From Acinetobacter sp. A47 (GTDB taxonomy: Bacteria > Pseudomonadota > Gammaproteobacteria > Pseudomonadales > Moraxellaceae): a stretch of DNA of 64,000 nt. A program made the translations under genes and the position numbers. The notes under the pieces were generated by a model. It saw only the letters and a program-made list of their open reading frames with translations. It was not told the origin of the DNA and searched no databases. Below, piece by piece: positions 29,659 through 39,156 of this stretch. The number at the start of each line of letters is the position of its first letter. Position 1 is the first letter of the stretch. Location of the stretch: the NCBI RefSeq assembly GCF_000805455.1, contig NZ_JSUS01000001.1, positions 62,001 to 126,000 of the forward strand, given 5' to 3'.

Positions 29659-30936
29659 ATGGATGTTAAAACAATGAGAGTGAATGCAGAACGTTTGTGG
29701 CAGATGCTCATGGATATGGCAAAAATCGGTGCGACAGAAAACGGTGGAAATACACGTTTGGCACTCACAGATGAAGATATTGCTGGGCGTGCTCTGCTAC
29801 TGGAGTGGGCAGAAAAAATTAATCTTTCAGTTCACTATGATGAAGTCGGTAATTTGATCTTACGCCGTTCAGGTCAAAATGAAGCTGCTTTACCGATAGT
29901 GATGGGAAGCCATCTGGATACTCAGCCCAAAGGTGGCCGTTTTGATGGTATTTACGGTGTACTGGCTGGCATGGAAGTCTTGCAACGCCTGGACGAAGAA
30001 AAAATAACCACGACACATCCGCTTGAACTTGTGGTCTGGATGAATGAAGAGGGTGCACGTTTTACTCCTGCCATGATGGGGTCGGCTGCTTTTGCTGGTG
30101 TCATCCCTAAACAGCAAATTTATGACAGTACTGATAAGCAGGGTATTTCGGTTTTTTCAGAGCTGGTGCGTACAGGACAACTGGGTAACCATCCACTGGC
30201 TCGTCCATTTCAGGCTTATTATGAAGTTCACATTGAGCAGGGACCTGTACTGGAAAAGAATGAAATTTCAATTGGTGTGGTGACTGGCGGACAGGCCATT
30301 CTCTGGTTAGATGTCGAGACCAGAGGGCGGGCTGCACATGCGGGGACTACGCCAATGCAGATGCGTAAAGATACCATGGTGGGTACGGCAGCAATGATCG
30401 TGGCGTTAGAGCAGGCCATTTTGCAGCAATTCCCTGAAGGACTGGTAACCTTTGGAGAAATGCAGGTAGCCAATTCTTCACGTAATACCATTCCTGGCAA
30501 AATCCAGTGGACGATTGATTTACGTCATCCGGAAGATGCTTCTTTAAAAGCTATGGAAAATGCAACCTATAAACTTTTGCAGACGCTCGCAGCACAAAGA
30601 AATCTGGAAGTGAGTATTTCACAACACTGGTTAAGTCCTGCGACCTATTTCGATACCGCCTGTATCGCAACGGTGCAAGATGCAGTAAACCGTTTGGGAT
30701 ACAGTAATCAGACCATTGTTAGCGGTGCCGGGCATGATGCAATCAATATTGCCAAACATTGTCCAACGACCATGATTTTCATCCCGTGTATTGATGGATT
30801 GAGTCACAACGAAGCAGAAGATATTTATGCCAAGGATGCGGCTCAAGGGGCAGATGTACTGCTTAATGCGATTCTGGATTATGACGCAAAATACGCAGCC
30901 CCGGCTGATCAAAAATATGTAGAAACAGTTGAATAA
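29659..30936 (+). CDS. M20-family N-carbamoyl-amine/amino-acid amidohydrolase
   Basis: A 425-residue cytosolic zinc hydrolase of the allantoate/N-carbamoyl-L-amino-acid hydrolase group. Zinc ligands are visible as H85 and D87 (GSHLDTQPKGGRFDG, bridging D96) and the catalytic Glu pair in MNEEGARF. The group-specific EVHIEQGPVLE and GHDAINIA segments follow, as does the dimerisation domain with RGRAAHAGTTPM. It releases CO2 and NH3 from a carbamoylated amine. It leads a row with aminotransferase, aldehyde dehydrogenase, permease and agmatine deiminase, so N-carbamoylputrescine is my preferred substrate (inference). Met6 is an alternative start. Confidence 0.85.
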   Translation: MDVKTMRVNAERLWQMLMDMAKIGATENGGNTRLALTDEDIAGRALLLEWAEKINLSVHYDEVGNLILRRSGQNEAALPIVMGSHLDTQPKGGRFDGIYGVLAGMEVLQRLDEEKITTTHPLELVVWMNEEGARFTPAMMGSAAFAGVIPKQQIYDSTDKQGISVFSELVRTGQLGNHPLARPFQAYYEVHIEQGPVLEKNEISIGVVTGGQAILWLDVETRGRAAHAGTTPMQMRKDTMVGTAAMIVALEQAILQQFPEGLVTFGEMQVANSSRNTIPGKIQWTIDLRHPEDASLKAMENATYKLLQTLAAQRNLEVSISQHWLSPATYFDTACIATVQDAVNRLGYSNQTIVSGAGHDAINIAKHCPTTMIFIPCIDGLSHNEAEDIYAKDAAQGADVLLNAILDYDAKYAAPADQKYVETVE

Positions 30937-31008
30937 TTAATCATTTAATGATGTGAAAAATGCATGCTTCAGGAATGGGGTAATGCAACAAGTATGGACG
31001 GATAAGTA

Positions 31009-32409
31009 ATGAACTCTAAATTACCAGTAGAAACTGATATTCAAGATATCTGGCAAAAAGACAAGGACCATGTGATTCATCCATGGACAGATTTTTCGAC
31101 TTTTAAAGACGAAGGTTCTTTAATTATGTCGAAAGGTGAAAATGTCTATGTATATGATGCACAGGGCAATAAATATCTAGATGGTATTGGTGGCCTGTGG
31201 TGCGTCAATGTCGGTTATGGACGTAAAGAGATTGCTGATGCTGTAGCAGAACAGATTATGCAGTTGCCTTACTATTCTCCTTTTGGCCATCAGACCACAG
31301 CACCAGCAGCCAAGTTGGCCGCTAAACTTGCTGAGCTGGCACCGGGTAATCTGAATCATGTGTTTTATGGCTGTGGTGGTTCAGTGGCGAACGATACGGC
31401 AGTACGTTTAATCCACCACTATTTCTATCAGATTGGCAAACCATCGAAAAAGAAACTGATTGCCCGTAAAGATGCTTATCACGGCAGTACCTATATCAGT
31501 ATGACCTTGACCGGTATTGAAGCTGATCATGTTGGTTTCGAGATTCATAATGAACTGGTTCACCATGTGTCATGTCCAAATCCATATCGCAAGCCAGCAT
31601 CGCAGTCGATGGAAGATTTCTGTAATGAAAAGGTGCAGGAACTGGAAGATACCATTCTGAAACTTGGTCCGGATAATGTCGCAGCTTTCTTTGCCGAGCC
31701 AATTATGGGGGCTGGTGGCGTGATTGTTCCGCCAGAAGGTTATCATGCCAAGACCTTGGCCGTATGTAAGAAATACAATGTACTGTATGTGTCTGATGAG
31801 GTGGTTACCGCATTTGGTCGCCTGGGTCATATGTTTGCTTCTGAAGAAGTGTTTGGTATTGTTCCTGACATTATTACCTGTGCAAAAGGTCTCTCTTCAG
31901 GTTACTTGCCTTTGGGTGCGACCATCATTTCTGATGAAATTTATGATGCTATCAGTAAGCCACATCATGAAGGCGGTTTGCTCACCCATGGCTTTACCTA
32001 CTCAGGTCATCCGGTGAGTTGTGTTGCTGCACTTAAAAATATTGAAATTCTGGAAAAGGAAAATATCTGCGCGCATGTTCAAGACATGGGCAGTTATTTT
32101 GAGCAGCAGTTAAAGACACTGGCAGATCTGGAAATTGTTGGTGAAGTTCGCGGCAAGAAATTCATGATGTGTATTGAAAACTTGCGTAATAAAGAGACTA
32201 AAGAACTCTTTGACCGTTCGGTTGGTGTTGGAAAACGTATTGCGAACCATTGTCAAAAATTGGGCTTAATTGTGCGTCCGGTTGGTCATATGAATGTCCT
32301 GTCACCACCACTTATCTTGACTCGTGAGCAAATTGACTTTGCCGTGAAAACCTTACGTCATGCAATTCAGAACACCATTCAGGAACTGAAAGCTGAAGGT
32401 CATTTATAA
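31009..32409 (+). CDS. Class III PLP aminotransferase, putrescine/omega-amine:pyruvate type
   Basis: A 466-residue PLP enzyme. The cofactor Lys is K293 in CAKGLSSGYLPLGA, and the Asp that binds the pyridine nitrogen is D263 in VSDEVVTAFGRLG. The N-terminal HPWTDFSTFKDEG and GLWCVNVGYGRKEI are typical of omega-amine:pyruvate and putrescine aminotransferases (SpuC-like). The cofactor-phosphate loop reads GCGGSVAND where most relatives have SGSEAN-D/E, a small oddity. In this context it would turn putrescine into 4-aminobutanal. It lies 72 bases after the amidase gene on the same strand. Confidence 0.85.
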   Translation: MNSKLPVETDIQDIWQKDKDHVIHPWTDFSTFKDEGSLIMSKGENVYVYDAQGNKYLDGIGGLWCVNVGYGRKEIADAVAEQIMQLPYYSPFGHQTTAPAAKLAAKLAELAPGNLNHVFYGCGGSVANDTAVRLIHHYFYQIGKPSKKKLIARKDAYHGSTYISMTLTGIEADHVGFEIHNELVHHVSCPNPYRKPASQSMEDFCNEKVQELEDTILKLGPDNVAAFFAEPIMGAGGVIVPPEGYHAKTLAVCKKYNVLYVSDEVVTAFGRLGHMFASEEVFGIVPDIITCAKGLSSGYLPLGATIISDEIYDAISKPHHEGGLLTHGFTYSGHPVSCVAALKNIEILEKENICAHVQDMGSYFEQQLKTLADLEIVGEVRGKKFMMCIENLRNKETKELFDRSVGVGKRIANHCQKLGLIVRPVGHMNVLSPPLILTREQIDFAVKTLRHAIQNTIQELKAEGHL

Positions 32410-32437
32410 GCCGTATATCTTTGTTGTCCCATGAAAC

Positions 32438-32465
32438 ATCAACTTATCCTCCGGGATGAGTTGAT
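32438..32465. other. 12-bp hairpin inside the catabolic operon
   Basis: ATCAACTTATCC-N4-GGATGAGTTGAT forms a 12-bp stem (one G-T pair) with a 4-base loop, between the aminotransferase and aldehyde dehydrogenase genes. No T tract follows, so it may be a processing or stability element. Confidence 0.5.
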
Positions 32466-32613
32466 TCTCGTGAGTTACCGTAACTTGCGAAAGAGCACTA
32501 GATGAGCGCGATGAAATAAATGAGTGATAAAGCTGATATTGGCGAAACAAAAAAGGTTGCATCATAGAACCAAAAATTTATATCAGCTTTATAACGTGTA
32601 TGAGAGCAAGCAG

Positions 32614-34029
32614 ATGAAGAATTATATCAATGGTCAATGGAAAGAGACGACAGGAACTTCCCAGATTACGGTCATTAATCCTGGCAGTGAAGAGGAGTTA
32701 ATCCGTTACACTGCAGCTTCCCCACAAGATGTAGATGCCGCCGTGTCTGCAGCAAGACAAGCTCTGGAGAGCTGGAGTCTGACTACTTCTGAACAGCGGG
32801 CAAACTGGTTAAATAAAATCGCGGATGCAATTGAAGCCGCCAAAACCAGGTTAACTGAACTTTCTCATCACAATAATGGCAAGTCTTCTGAACAAGCCCT
32901 GGTAGATGTTGATAACAGTATCAAGTGCTATCGTTATTATGCCAACTTGGTTAAAAATTTTGCTTTTAGTCAGGTCACTCAATGTGAAGATGGAACTGAA
33001 CTGACGCATCAACAAAACCCGGTGGGAGTGGTGGCTTTAATTACGCCATGGAATTTTCCATTAATTACCAGTGCCTGGAAAATTGCACCGGCCCTTGCAG
33101 CAGGGTGTACTCTTGTTTTTAAACCTTCTGAATTGGTGCCATTACCAGAATATGAATTTACGCGTCTGCTCGACCAGATCCGGTTTCCACAAGGTGTATT
33201 TAACCTGATATTAGGCGATGCGGAAGCAGCGCAGCATCTGGTCAAACATGAAGATGTAAATAAAGTGTCCTTTACCGGTAGTACTGAGGTGGGGATACAT
33301 GTAATGCAGGCGGCAGCCTGTTCAGTCAAGCGTGTCACATTAGAATTGGGGGGTAAATCTCCGATTATCATTCTGGAAGATGCTGATCTGGATGAGGCCG
33401 TGGACAAGGCACTCGGCGGCATGTTCTATAACAGTGGCCAAATGTGTTCGGCAACTTCACGTTTATTGGTACATCAGTCGATTGCCGAAGGTTTTTATCA
33501 AAAATTTAAAGTAGCCGTGGAGTCGATCACTTTAGGTTCGGATCTGAAAGGACCATTTAGTATGGGACCGATGACGACACAGAAGCAATTTCATAAAGTT
33601 CATGAATATTTGAACATTGCACAAGATGAACAGCTGAAATCATTGATTGATCTGGATCAAATTCACTTACCTGAAAAAGGCTTTTTCATTAAACCGCATG
33701 TGTTTGTGGATGTTTCCCCTGAAAGCCGGTTATGGAAAGAAGAAATTTTTGGACCTGTAATTTGTTGCCGTAGCTTTGAGGATGAAGATGAGGCCGTTCG
33801 CTTAGCCAATGATTCGGAGTTTGGATTGGCTGCAACCATTATCACCGGATCTTTACAACACGGTAAAAAAATTGCCAAGCGACTCCGCTCCGGGCATATC
33901 TGGATCAACTCTCATCAAATGATTCAGCCTGGTTCCTTATGGGGTGGTTTCAAAAAAAGTGGTATCGGACGTGAACTCGGGCAGTCCGGTATGCAAAGTT
34001 ATTTGGAAGAAAACGTCATCACTATTTAA
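32614..34029 (+). CDS. NAD(P)-dependent aldehyde dehydrogenase (aminobutyraldehyde type)
   Basis: A 471-residue aldehyde dehydrogenase. The start MKNYINGQW at 32614 is preferred over an upstream frame extension because GAG lies about 9 bases before it and the family begins here. It has WNFPLITSAWKIAPALAAG, the cofactor loop FTGSTEVG, the general base Glu in LELGGKSP, and the nucleophile Cys in NSGQMCSATSR. Together with the neighbouring aminotransferase it is suited to oxidise 4-aminobutanal to GABA; betaine aldehyde and other aminoaldehydes are alternatives. Confidence 0.87.
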   Translation: MKNYINGQWKETTGTSQITVINPGSEEELIRYTAASPQDVDAAVSAARQALESWSLTTSEQRANWLNKIADAIEAAKTRLTELSHHNNGKSSEQALVDVDNSIKCYRYYANLVKNFAFSQVTQCEDGTELTHQQNPVGVVALITPWNFPLITSAWKIAPALAAGCTLVFKPSELVPLPEYEFTRLLDQIRFPQGVFNLILGDAEAAQHLVKHEDVNKVSFTGSTEVGIHVMQAAACSVKRVTLELGGKSPIIILEDADLDEAVDKALGGMFYNSGQMCSATSRLLVHQSIAEGFYQKFKVAVESITLGSDLKGPFSMGPMTTQKQFHKVHEYLNIAQDEQLKSLIDLDQIHLPEKGFFIKPHVFVDVSPESRLWKEEIFGPVICCRSFEDEDEAVRLANDSEFGLAATIITGSLQHGKKIAKRLRSGHIWINSHQMIQPGSLWGGFKKSGIGRELGQSGMQSYLEENVITI

Positions 34030-34142
34030 TTTTTTCTAACAGTTTATTGAATCGGGAAAGGGACTTCTCTTTTCAATATAACGCCGGACAGGTGAGTAAG
34101 AAGCACTGAGCAAGTGTTTGCATTGATGCAGGAGAAATATGC

Positions 34143-35471
34143 ATGGAACGCGAAAAGAATCGTAAAGGGCTTTCACTATGGCAAGTGGTCGTCATTGGTG
34201 TAGCTTATATGGCTCCCGCAACAGTATTTGATACCTTTGGGATTATTTCCAGAGTAACCGAGGGACGAGTCCCGCTGGCCTATATATTGGCCTTGTTTGC
34301 AATGCTATTGACTGCTTTTAGCTATGCACGCTTTAGCAAACTGTCTCCTAAATCCGGGTCAGCCTATACCTACACGACAGAAACCTGTGGCAAGACAGCA
34401 GGCTTTTTTGTCGGTTGGTGTTCCTTGATCGACTACCTGTTGATTCCACTGGTAAATGTTTTATTGGCTGCATTTTACCTGAATGCACTTATGCCTGATC
34501 TTTCCTATACCGCCTGGGTTATCATCATGGTGGGCATCATTACCCTGATTAATATCTTCCGGATCAATATTCTGGCGAACTTTAGTTTTATCTTTATTGC
34601 TGCCACGATTTTAATGATGTTGATCTTTATTTTTCTGGTGGTCACGGATATTGGTCATTCACAAGGCTATCAAGGCTTGATGACCGTCAAACCATTGTTC
34701 AATGGCAACCCTGAATATTTGACCTTATTAACTGGAGTTTCACTCGTCTGTTTCTCCTATCTGGGTTTTGATGCGGTATCGACATTGGCTCATGAAAGCC
34801 GTAATCCAACCAAGACCATTCCACGTGCCATCATGTTAACGACATTATTGGGTGGCCTGATTTTTATTACAGTGTCCTGGTTCGTACAGTTGTCGTTTCC
34901 AACACTGGAACAATTTAAAAATCCGGATGAAGCCTTACCTGAAATTGCACTGTTTGTTGGTGGTGTCTTTTTTCAGGCCGCATTACTCACTGTACAAATT
35001 ATGAATGCATTTGCTTCGGGTTTGGCCTCTCATGCCAGTGCTTCGCGCTTACTTTACATTATGGGACGGGATGGCGTTTTCAGCCAGAAAATCTTTGGCT
35101 ATGTCAATCATAGACTAGGTACGCCTTTGTATTCGATTCTGTTTGTTGGTTTGATTTCGTTACTGGCCATTATGGTCGATCTGGCAACAGTCGTAAGTCT
35201 GGTCAGTTTTGGTGCCCTGATTGCTTTTACAATGGTGAATTTCTCTGTGTTCATGAAATTCTTTGTCATCGCTAAACAGCGATCAGGCTTAAAGAACATT
35301 TTTTTCAATTTATTACTGCCTCTGGCGTCAGTGTTGTGTTTATTAGGCTTGTGGATCCATCTAGAGAAATCTGCTCTGGAGTTTGGAGGTGTCTGGTTGT
35401 TGGCTGGCATACTGCTGTTACTTTATAAGCGTATCCGCAAGCAACCCCTCTCATTTGGCGCAACTACCTGA
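34143..35471 (+). CDS. APC-family amine/amino-acid permease
   Basis: A 442-residue inner-membrane protein with about 12 hydrophobic helices. APC-superfamily signatures are GVAYMAPATVFDTFGI in helix 1, SKLSPKSGSAYTYT after helix 2, and FSYLGFDAVSTLAHESRNP in helix 6. It resembles putrescine importers of the PuuP type. A good ribosome site (GCAGGAGA) precedes the ATG. It sits between aldehyde dehydrogenase and agmatine deiminase genes, so agmatine or putrescine uptake is likely (inference). Confidence 0.83.
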   Translation: MEREKNRKGLSLWQVVVIGVAYMAPATVFDTFGIISRVTEGRVPLAYILALFAMLLTAFSYARFSKLSPKSGSAYTYTTETCGKTAGFFVGWCSLIDYLLIPLVNVLLAAFYLNALMPDLSYTAWVIIMVGIITLINIFRINILANFSFIFIAATILMMLIFIFLVVTDIGHSQGYQGLMTVKPLFNGNPEYLTLLTGVSLVCFSYLGFDAVSTLAHESRNPTKTIPRAIMLTTLLGGLIFITVSWFVQLSFPTLEQFKNPDEALPEIALFVGGVFFQAALLTVQIMNAFASGLASHASASRLLYIMGRDGVFSQKIFGYVNHRLGTPLYSILFVGLISLLAIMVDLATVVSLVSFGALIAFTMVNFSVFMKFFVIAKQRSGLKNIFFNLLLPLASVLCLLGLWIHLEKSALEFGGVWLLAGILLLLYKRIRKQPLSFGATT

Positions 35472-35526
35472 TCTTTTTAATAAATTGTTTCATTAAATAA
35501 AATTTGAAAATACGGAGATAGAGACT

Positions 35527-36612
35527 ATGCAACACAATGCGACTACCCCAAATCAGCAAGGTTTTAGCATGCCAGGTGAATGGGCGGCTCAGGAAGCGGT
35601 CTGGATGATTTGGCCGTATCGTACAGATAACTGGCGTGGCAATGGTGCACCTGCACAGCAGGCTTTTGCTCAGGTGGCAGCTGCAATTTCACAGACAACA
35701 CCAGTATTCATGGCGGTTCCTCAAGCTCAAATGGAAAAAGCACGCCAGATTATGCCAGCACAGGTCACGTTGGTTGAAATGGAAAGTGATGATGCATGGA
35801 CACGTGATACCGGACCTAGCATTGTAAAAAATGCACAGGGTCAAAGAAAAGGAATTAACTGGGTATTTAATGCCTGGGGTGGGGAAAATGGCGGACTATA
35901 TTTCCCTTGGGATCAGGACCAGTTGATTGCAGGCAAGATTGCGGCGCAACATGGGATTGAAACCTACTCGACACCACTGGTTCTGGAAGGTGGAGCAATT
36001 CATGTAGATGGGGAAGGAACATTATTGACCACTGCGGAGTGTTTGCTGAATCCGAACCGGAATCCGGACCTGACTCAATCCCAGATTGAAAACATTCTGA
36101 AAGAATGTCTGGGAGTAACCACTTTTATCTGGTTGCCGGAAGGGGTATTTAATGATGAAACTGATGGACATGTCGATAATATGTGCTGTTTCGTACGTCC
36201 AGGTGAAGTGGCATTGCATTGGACAGATGATGTAAATGATCCGCAATATGCTCGTTCTTATGCAGCCTTAAAGGTTCTGGAAAATACGAAAGATGCTCAA
36301 GGCCGTCAATTGAAAGTGTGGAAATTGCCATCTCCAGGCCCCCTGTATGCCAGTGGTAATGAAACGGTCGATATTGAAAAAGGAAATGCTATTGAGCGTT
36401 TTGAAGGTAACCGTCTGGCTGGTTCTTATGTGAATTACCTGATTAGTAACCAGCAGATTATTTTTCCGTTACTAGATGAACGTACTGATGGGCAGGCGAA
36501 AGCATTGTTCCAGCAGATGTATCCGGACTATCTCATTACTGGTGTCCCAGCCCGAGAAATCTTACTCGGGGGCGGCAATATTCATTGTATTACCCAGCAA
36601 ATTCCGGCATAG
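35527..36612 (+). CDS. aguA: Agmatine deiminase
   Basis: A 361-residue guanidino-group hydrolase converting agmatine to N-carbamoylputrescine and ammonia. It has the N-terminal [28 protein letters not shown], the acid/base region [10 protein letters not shown], and the nucleophile C354 in [12 protein letters not shown]. The length equals that of Pseudomonas AguA (about 368). The partner AguB (nitrilase type) is absent nearby; the M20 amidase at the head of the cluster may replace it. A clear ribosome site (ACGGAGA) precedes the start. Confidence 0.95.
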   Translation: MQHNATTPNQQGFSMPGEWAAQEAVWMIWPYRTDNWRGNGAPAQQAFAQVAAAISQTTPVFMAVPQAQMEKARQIMPAQVTLVEMESDDAWTRDTGPSIVKNAQGQRKGINWVFNAWGGENGGLYFPWDQDQLIAGKIAAQHGIETYSTPLVLEGGAIHVDGEGTLLTTAECLLNPNRNPDLTQSQIENILKECLGVTTFIWLPEGVFNDETDGHVDNMCCFVRPGEVALHWTDDVNDPQYARSYAALKVLENTKDAQGRQLKVWKLPSPGPLYASGNETVDIEKGNAIERFEGNRLAGSYVNYLISNQQIIFPLLDERTDGQAKALFQQMYPDYLITGVPAREILLGGGNIHCITQQIPA

Positions 36613-37064
36613 GCAGGCGTATTGCAAGCAGGTTGAAAAAGAAAGATCCGATAAGGGTATTTTTCAGCCTGCTCAATTAAACAATCAAAGTTGAAATCTA
36701 AAATTACTGGAAAAGTGGTTTAATTTAAAATATAAAAAAATGGATATGAAATGCTTAACCAATAAGAAAAAAATATGCACTTATTTAGGATGAACCACGA
36801 GCTGTTTGAGCTATAAAACCTCTGGTCAGATCATGAATGTTTTTATAAAAAATAAATAATAGAAAACAATAGATTAAAAAATATTTTTATAAGATCGATA
36901 GGATCAATAAGATATGAATTTTACTTCTCTTGATCAAAGAGCAACAAGAAAAATGGATATATAAATAATAATAATTATCATTTGTATTGAGTTTTATTTA
37001 TTTTTTGTTAGAATTCCCATAATTTTTAAGCAATTTTTAAGATATCTCTGAACCGGGTGGAAAT
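36613..37064. other. Intergenic region between aguA and TonB receptor
   Basis: 452 very AT-rich bases with no supportable gene. It holds the promoter and Fur site of the receptor gene. I see no evident terminator after aguA. Confidence 0.6.
36966..36980 (+). promoter_or_regulatory. Fur box before TonB receptor
   Basis: TAATAATAATTATCA matches the 7-1-7 Fur consensus TGATAATnATTATCA at 13 of 14 defined positions. It lies about 85 bases before the receptor start, so iron repression is likely. Confidence 0.75.
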
Positions 37065-39110
37065 ATGTCCAACAAAATAGCGCGTCGTTCACTTCTTACA
37101 ATTTCCGTGCTGGGCGGTATGATGGCGGTTGCCCACGCAGCAGAAATGGAAGCAAATAAAGAGGCTGTACAACTAGAAAAAATTGTTGTGACGGCGAGTA
37201 GCCAAGCTGTTGACGTAAAAGATGCGCCAGCAAGTATTAGTGTGATTTCCCGTGAAGATATTGAAAAACAGCCAGTAGCCAGTCTTGGTGATTTATTGAG
37301 TAAAGTACCTGGAGTTACAGGGGGGATTAGTCCAAATGGTGATGGATCAAAAATTAAATTACGTGGTTTACCAGAGAATTACACACTTATCTTAATTGAT
37401 GGGAAACGTATCGGATCGTCACGCGATACTAACTATCGTCCAGATTCAGGTCGTCAGGATCTAAACTGGATTACGCCTGAAATGATTGAACGAATTGAAG
37501 TAGTACGTGGCCCTATGTCATCCCTCTATGGTTCTGATGCAATGGGTGGAGTCATTAATATTATTACTAGAAAAATTCCAAATAAATGGGGGGGCAGCCT
37601 AACTCGCAATTATACAGTTCCGACGACTTCAGGAGATCTAGGTCATACGGATCAGATGGGAATTATGGTAACGGGACCATTAACAGAAAACTTGGCTTTA
37701 CGTTTAACAGCAGGCCGGACAGAGCGAGAAGCAGATCAGAATATTAAAGCCGGTCAGGGAACATCAGGCTATATTGATGAAAATTATAATGCCTTAGTTA
37801 ATTACCAAATTAATGATAAACATCAGGTCGCCGTTGAAGCGGGAATCTCTACCCAAAAAAATAAGGCAGGATATGGAGAGGTTGTTGGCCGTGGTGGAGT
37901 GATTAGTGAAGGGGAGGTTGCTTGGGGGCCTGATAATTTAGAACACCATACTTATAGCATCTCACATGATGGTGATTGGAGCTTTGGTAAATCAAAATTG
38001 TCTGCCTATTATAATAATTACGATAGCAGTAATAAAAGTGGAATTGCCAAATCGAATGAAACCATTATCGAGGGCAATTTAAATATTCCATTTAATGTCT
38101 TGTTTGAACAGGCGTTGACTGTTGGTGGACAATGGAAGAAAAATGAACTTACAAATACACAAACAATAGGGACATTACCTGACGGAAGCTGGGATGGACA
38201 GAAATATTCTGATCCAACGGTTAATAATAAAACCTGGGCAATTTTTCTAGAAGATAATATCAGTCTATTAGATAATTTAAAATTGACGGTTGGTAATCGA
38301 TTAGATCACGATGATAAATATGGTTCACATCATAGTCCAAGAGCTTATCTGGTTTATCATCCTTTAAATGATTTTACTATTAAAGGTGGGGTAGCAAAAG
38401 GGTTCAGAGCGCCATCATTAAAAGAAACAACGCCTGGCGCAGCAACATTTTCACGTGGGAATGGTTGTAGCTCTTTGATTCCACTTGGATATGTATCTGG
38501 TGGTTGTTATATGGCTGGTAATCCGAATTTAAAGCCAGAAGAAAGTACGAATTATGAAATTAGTTTGAATTATAATGGTTTCAACTCTGATCTTGGCGTG
38601 ACTTATTTCCATACGGATTTCAAGGATAAGATTGATTATGCTCCATTGGGAGAGATCAATGGACGTTGGTATACCCGTAATGAAAATATTGGTAAAGCAC
38701 GTACTCGTGGCTTGGAAGTTGTCGCAAATTTCCCGATTACAGACACTGTAAACTGGAATAATAATATGACGTACTTTTTTGAAGCAAAGAACTTGGATAC
38801 GGGTAAAGAGTTAATTATTACACCTAAAATTACAGTAAACTCAGCATTAAATTGGAAACCTATGGATGCTCTGGCATTAGAGTTCAACGCTAGACATTTA
38901 GGAAAACAATATTTTGGTGAGAATGTAACAACCAGTAGTCTGCAAAAACCACATACCATTTTCGGGATTTCGGCAAATTATGATTACAATGATAACCTGA
39001 CCTTTAGAACTGGTATTAATAACTTATTTGATAAGAATTTATCAAATGGGAGTGATTCATATTTAGTTGAACGCCAAAGAGCATTTATTGGCGTGACTTT
39101 AAAATATTAA
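37065..39110 (+). CDS. TonB-dependent receptor, FepA/CirA type
   Basis: A 681-residue outer-membrane receptor. The signal peptide ends near VAHAAE (about residue 26). A TonB box LEKIVVTAS is followed by a plug with APASISVISREDIE, LGDLLSKVPGVTG and RIEVVRGPMSSLYGSDAMGGVINIIT. The barrel ends TLKY. The plug motifs point to the catecholate/colicin receptor branch (FepA, CirA, BfnH) that takes up ferric enterobactin-like compounds; the actual ligand is unknown. A good Fur box precedes it. It is not part of the agmatine row by any shared signal. Confidence 0.88.
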   Translation: MSNKIARRSLLTISVLGGMMAVAHAAEMEANKEAVQLEKIVVTASSQAVDVKDAPASISVISREDIEKQPVASLGDLLSKVPGVTGGISPNGDGSKIKLRGLPENYTLILIDGKRIGSSRDTNYRPDSGRQDLNWITPEMIERIEVVRGPMSSLYGSDAMGGVINIITRKIPNKWGGSLTRNYTVPTTSGDLGHTDQMGIMVTGPLTENLALRLTAGRTEREADQNIKAGQGTSGYIDENYNALVNYQINDKHQVAVEAGISTQKNKAGYGEVVGRGGVISEGEVAWGPDNLEHHTYSISHDGDWSFGKSKLSAYYNNYDSSNKSGIAKSNETIIEGNLNIPFNVLFEQALTVGGQWKKNELTNTQTIGTLPDGSWDGQKYSDPTVNNKTWAIFLEDNISLLDNLKLTVGNRLDHDDKYGSHHSPRAYLVYHPLNDFTIKGGVAKGFRAPSLKETTPGAATFSRGNGCSSLIPLGYVSGGCYMAGNPNLKPEESTNYEISLNYNGFNSDLGVTYFHTDFKDKIDYAPLGEINGRWYTRNENIGKARTRGLEVVANFPITDTVNWNNNMTYFFEAKNLDTGKELIITPKITVNSALNWKPMDALALEFNARHLGKQYFGENVTTSSLQKPHTIFGISANYDYNDNLTFRTGINNLFDKNLSNGSDSYLVERQRAFIGVTLKY

Positions 39111-39119
39111 TTCACTGAA

Positions 39120-39156
39120 TAGGCCGGAAAGATAGCTTACAAATCTTTCTGGCCTA
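39120..39156. terminator. Shared hairpin between TonB receptor and convergent gene
   Basis: TAGGCCGGAAAGAT / ATCTTTCTGGCCTA forms a 14-bp stem with one G-T pair. It overlaps the last codons of the minus-strand gene. T tracts are modest (ATATTTTG). Confidence 0.65.
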
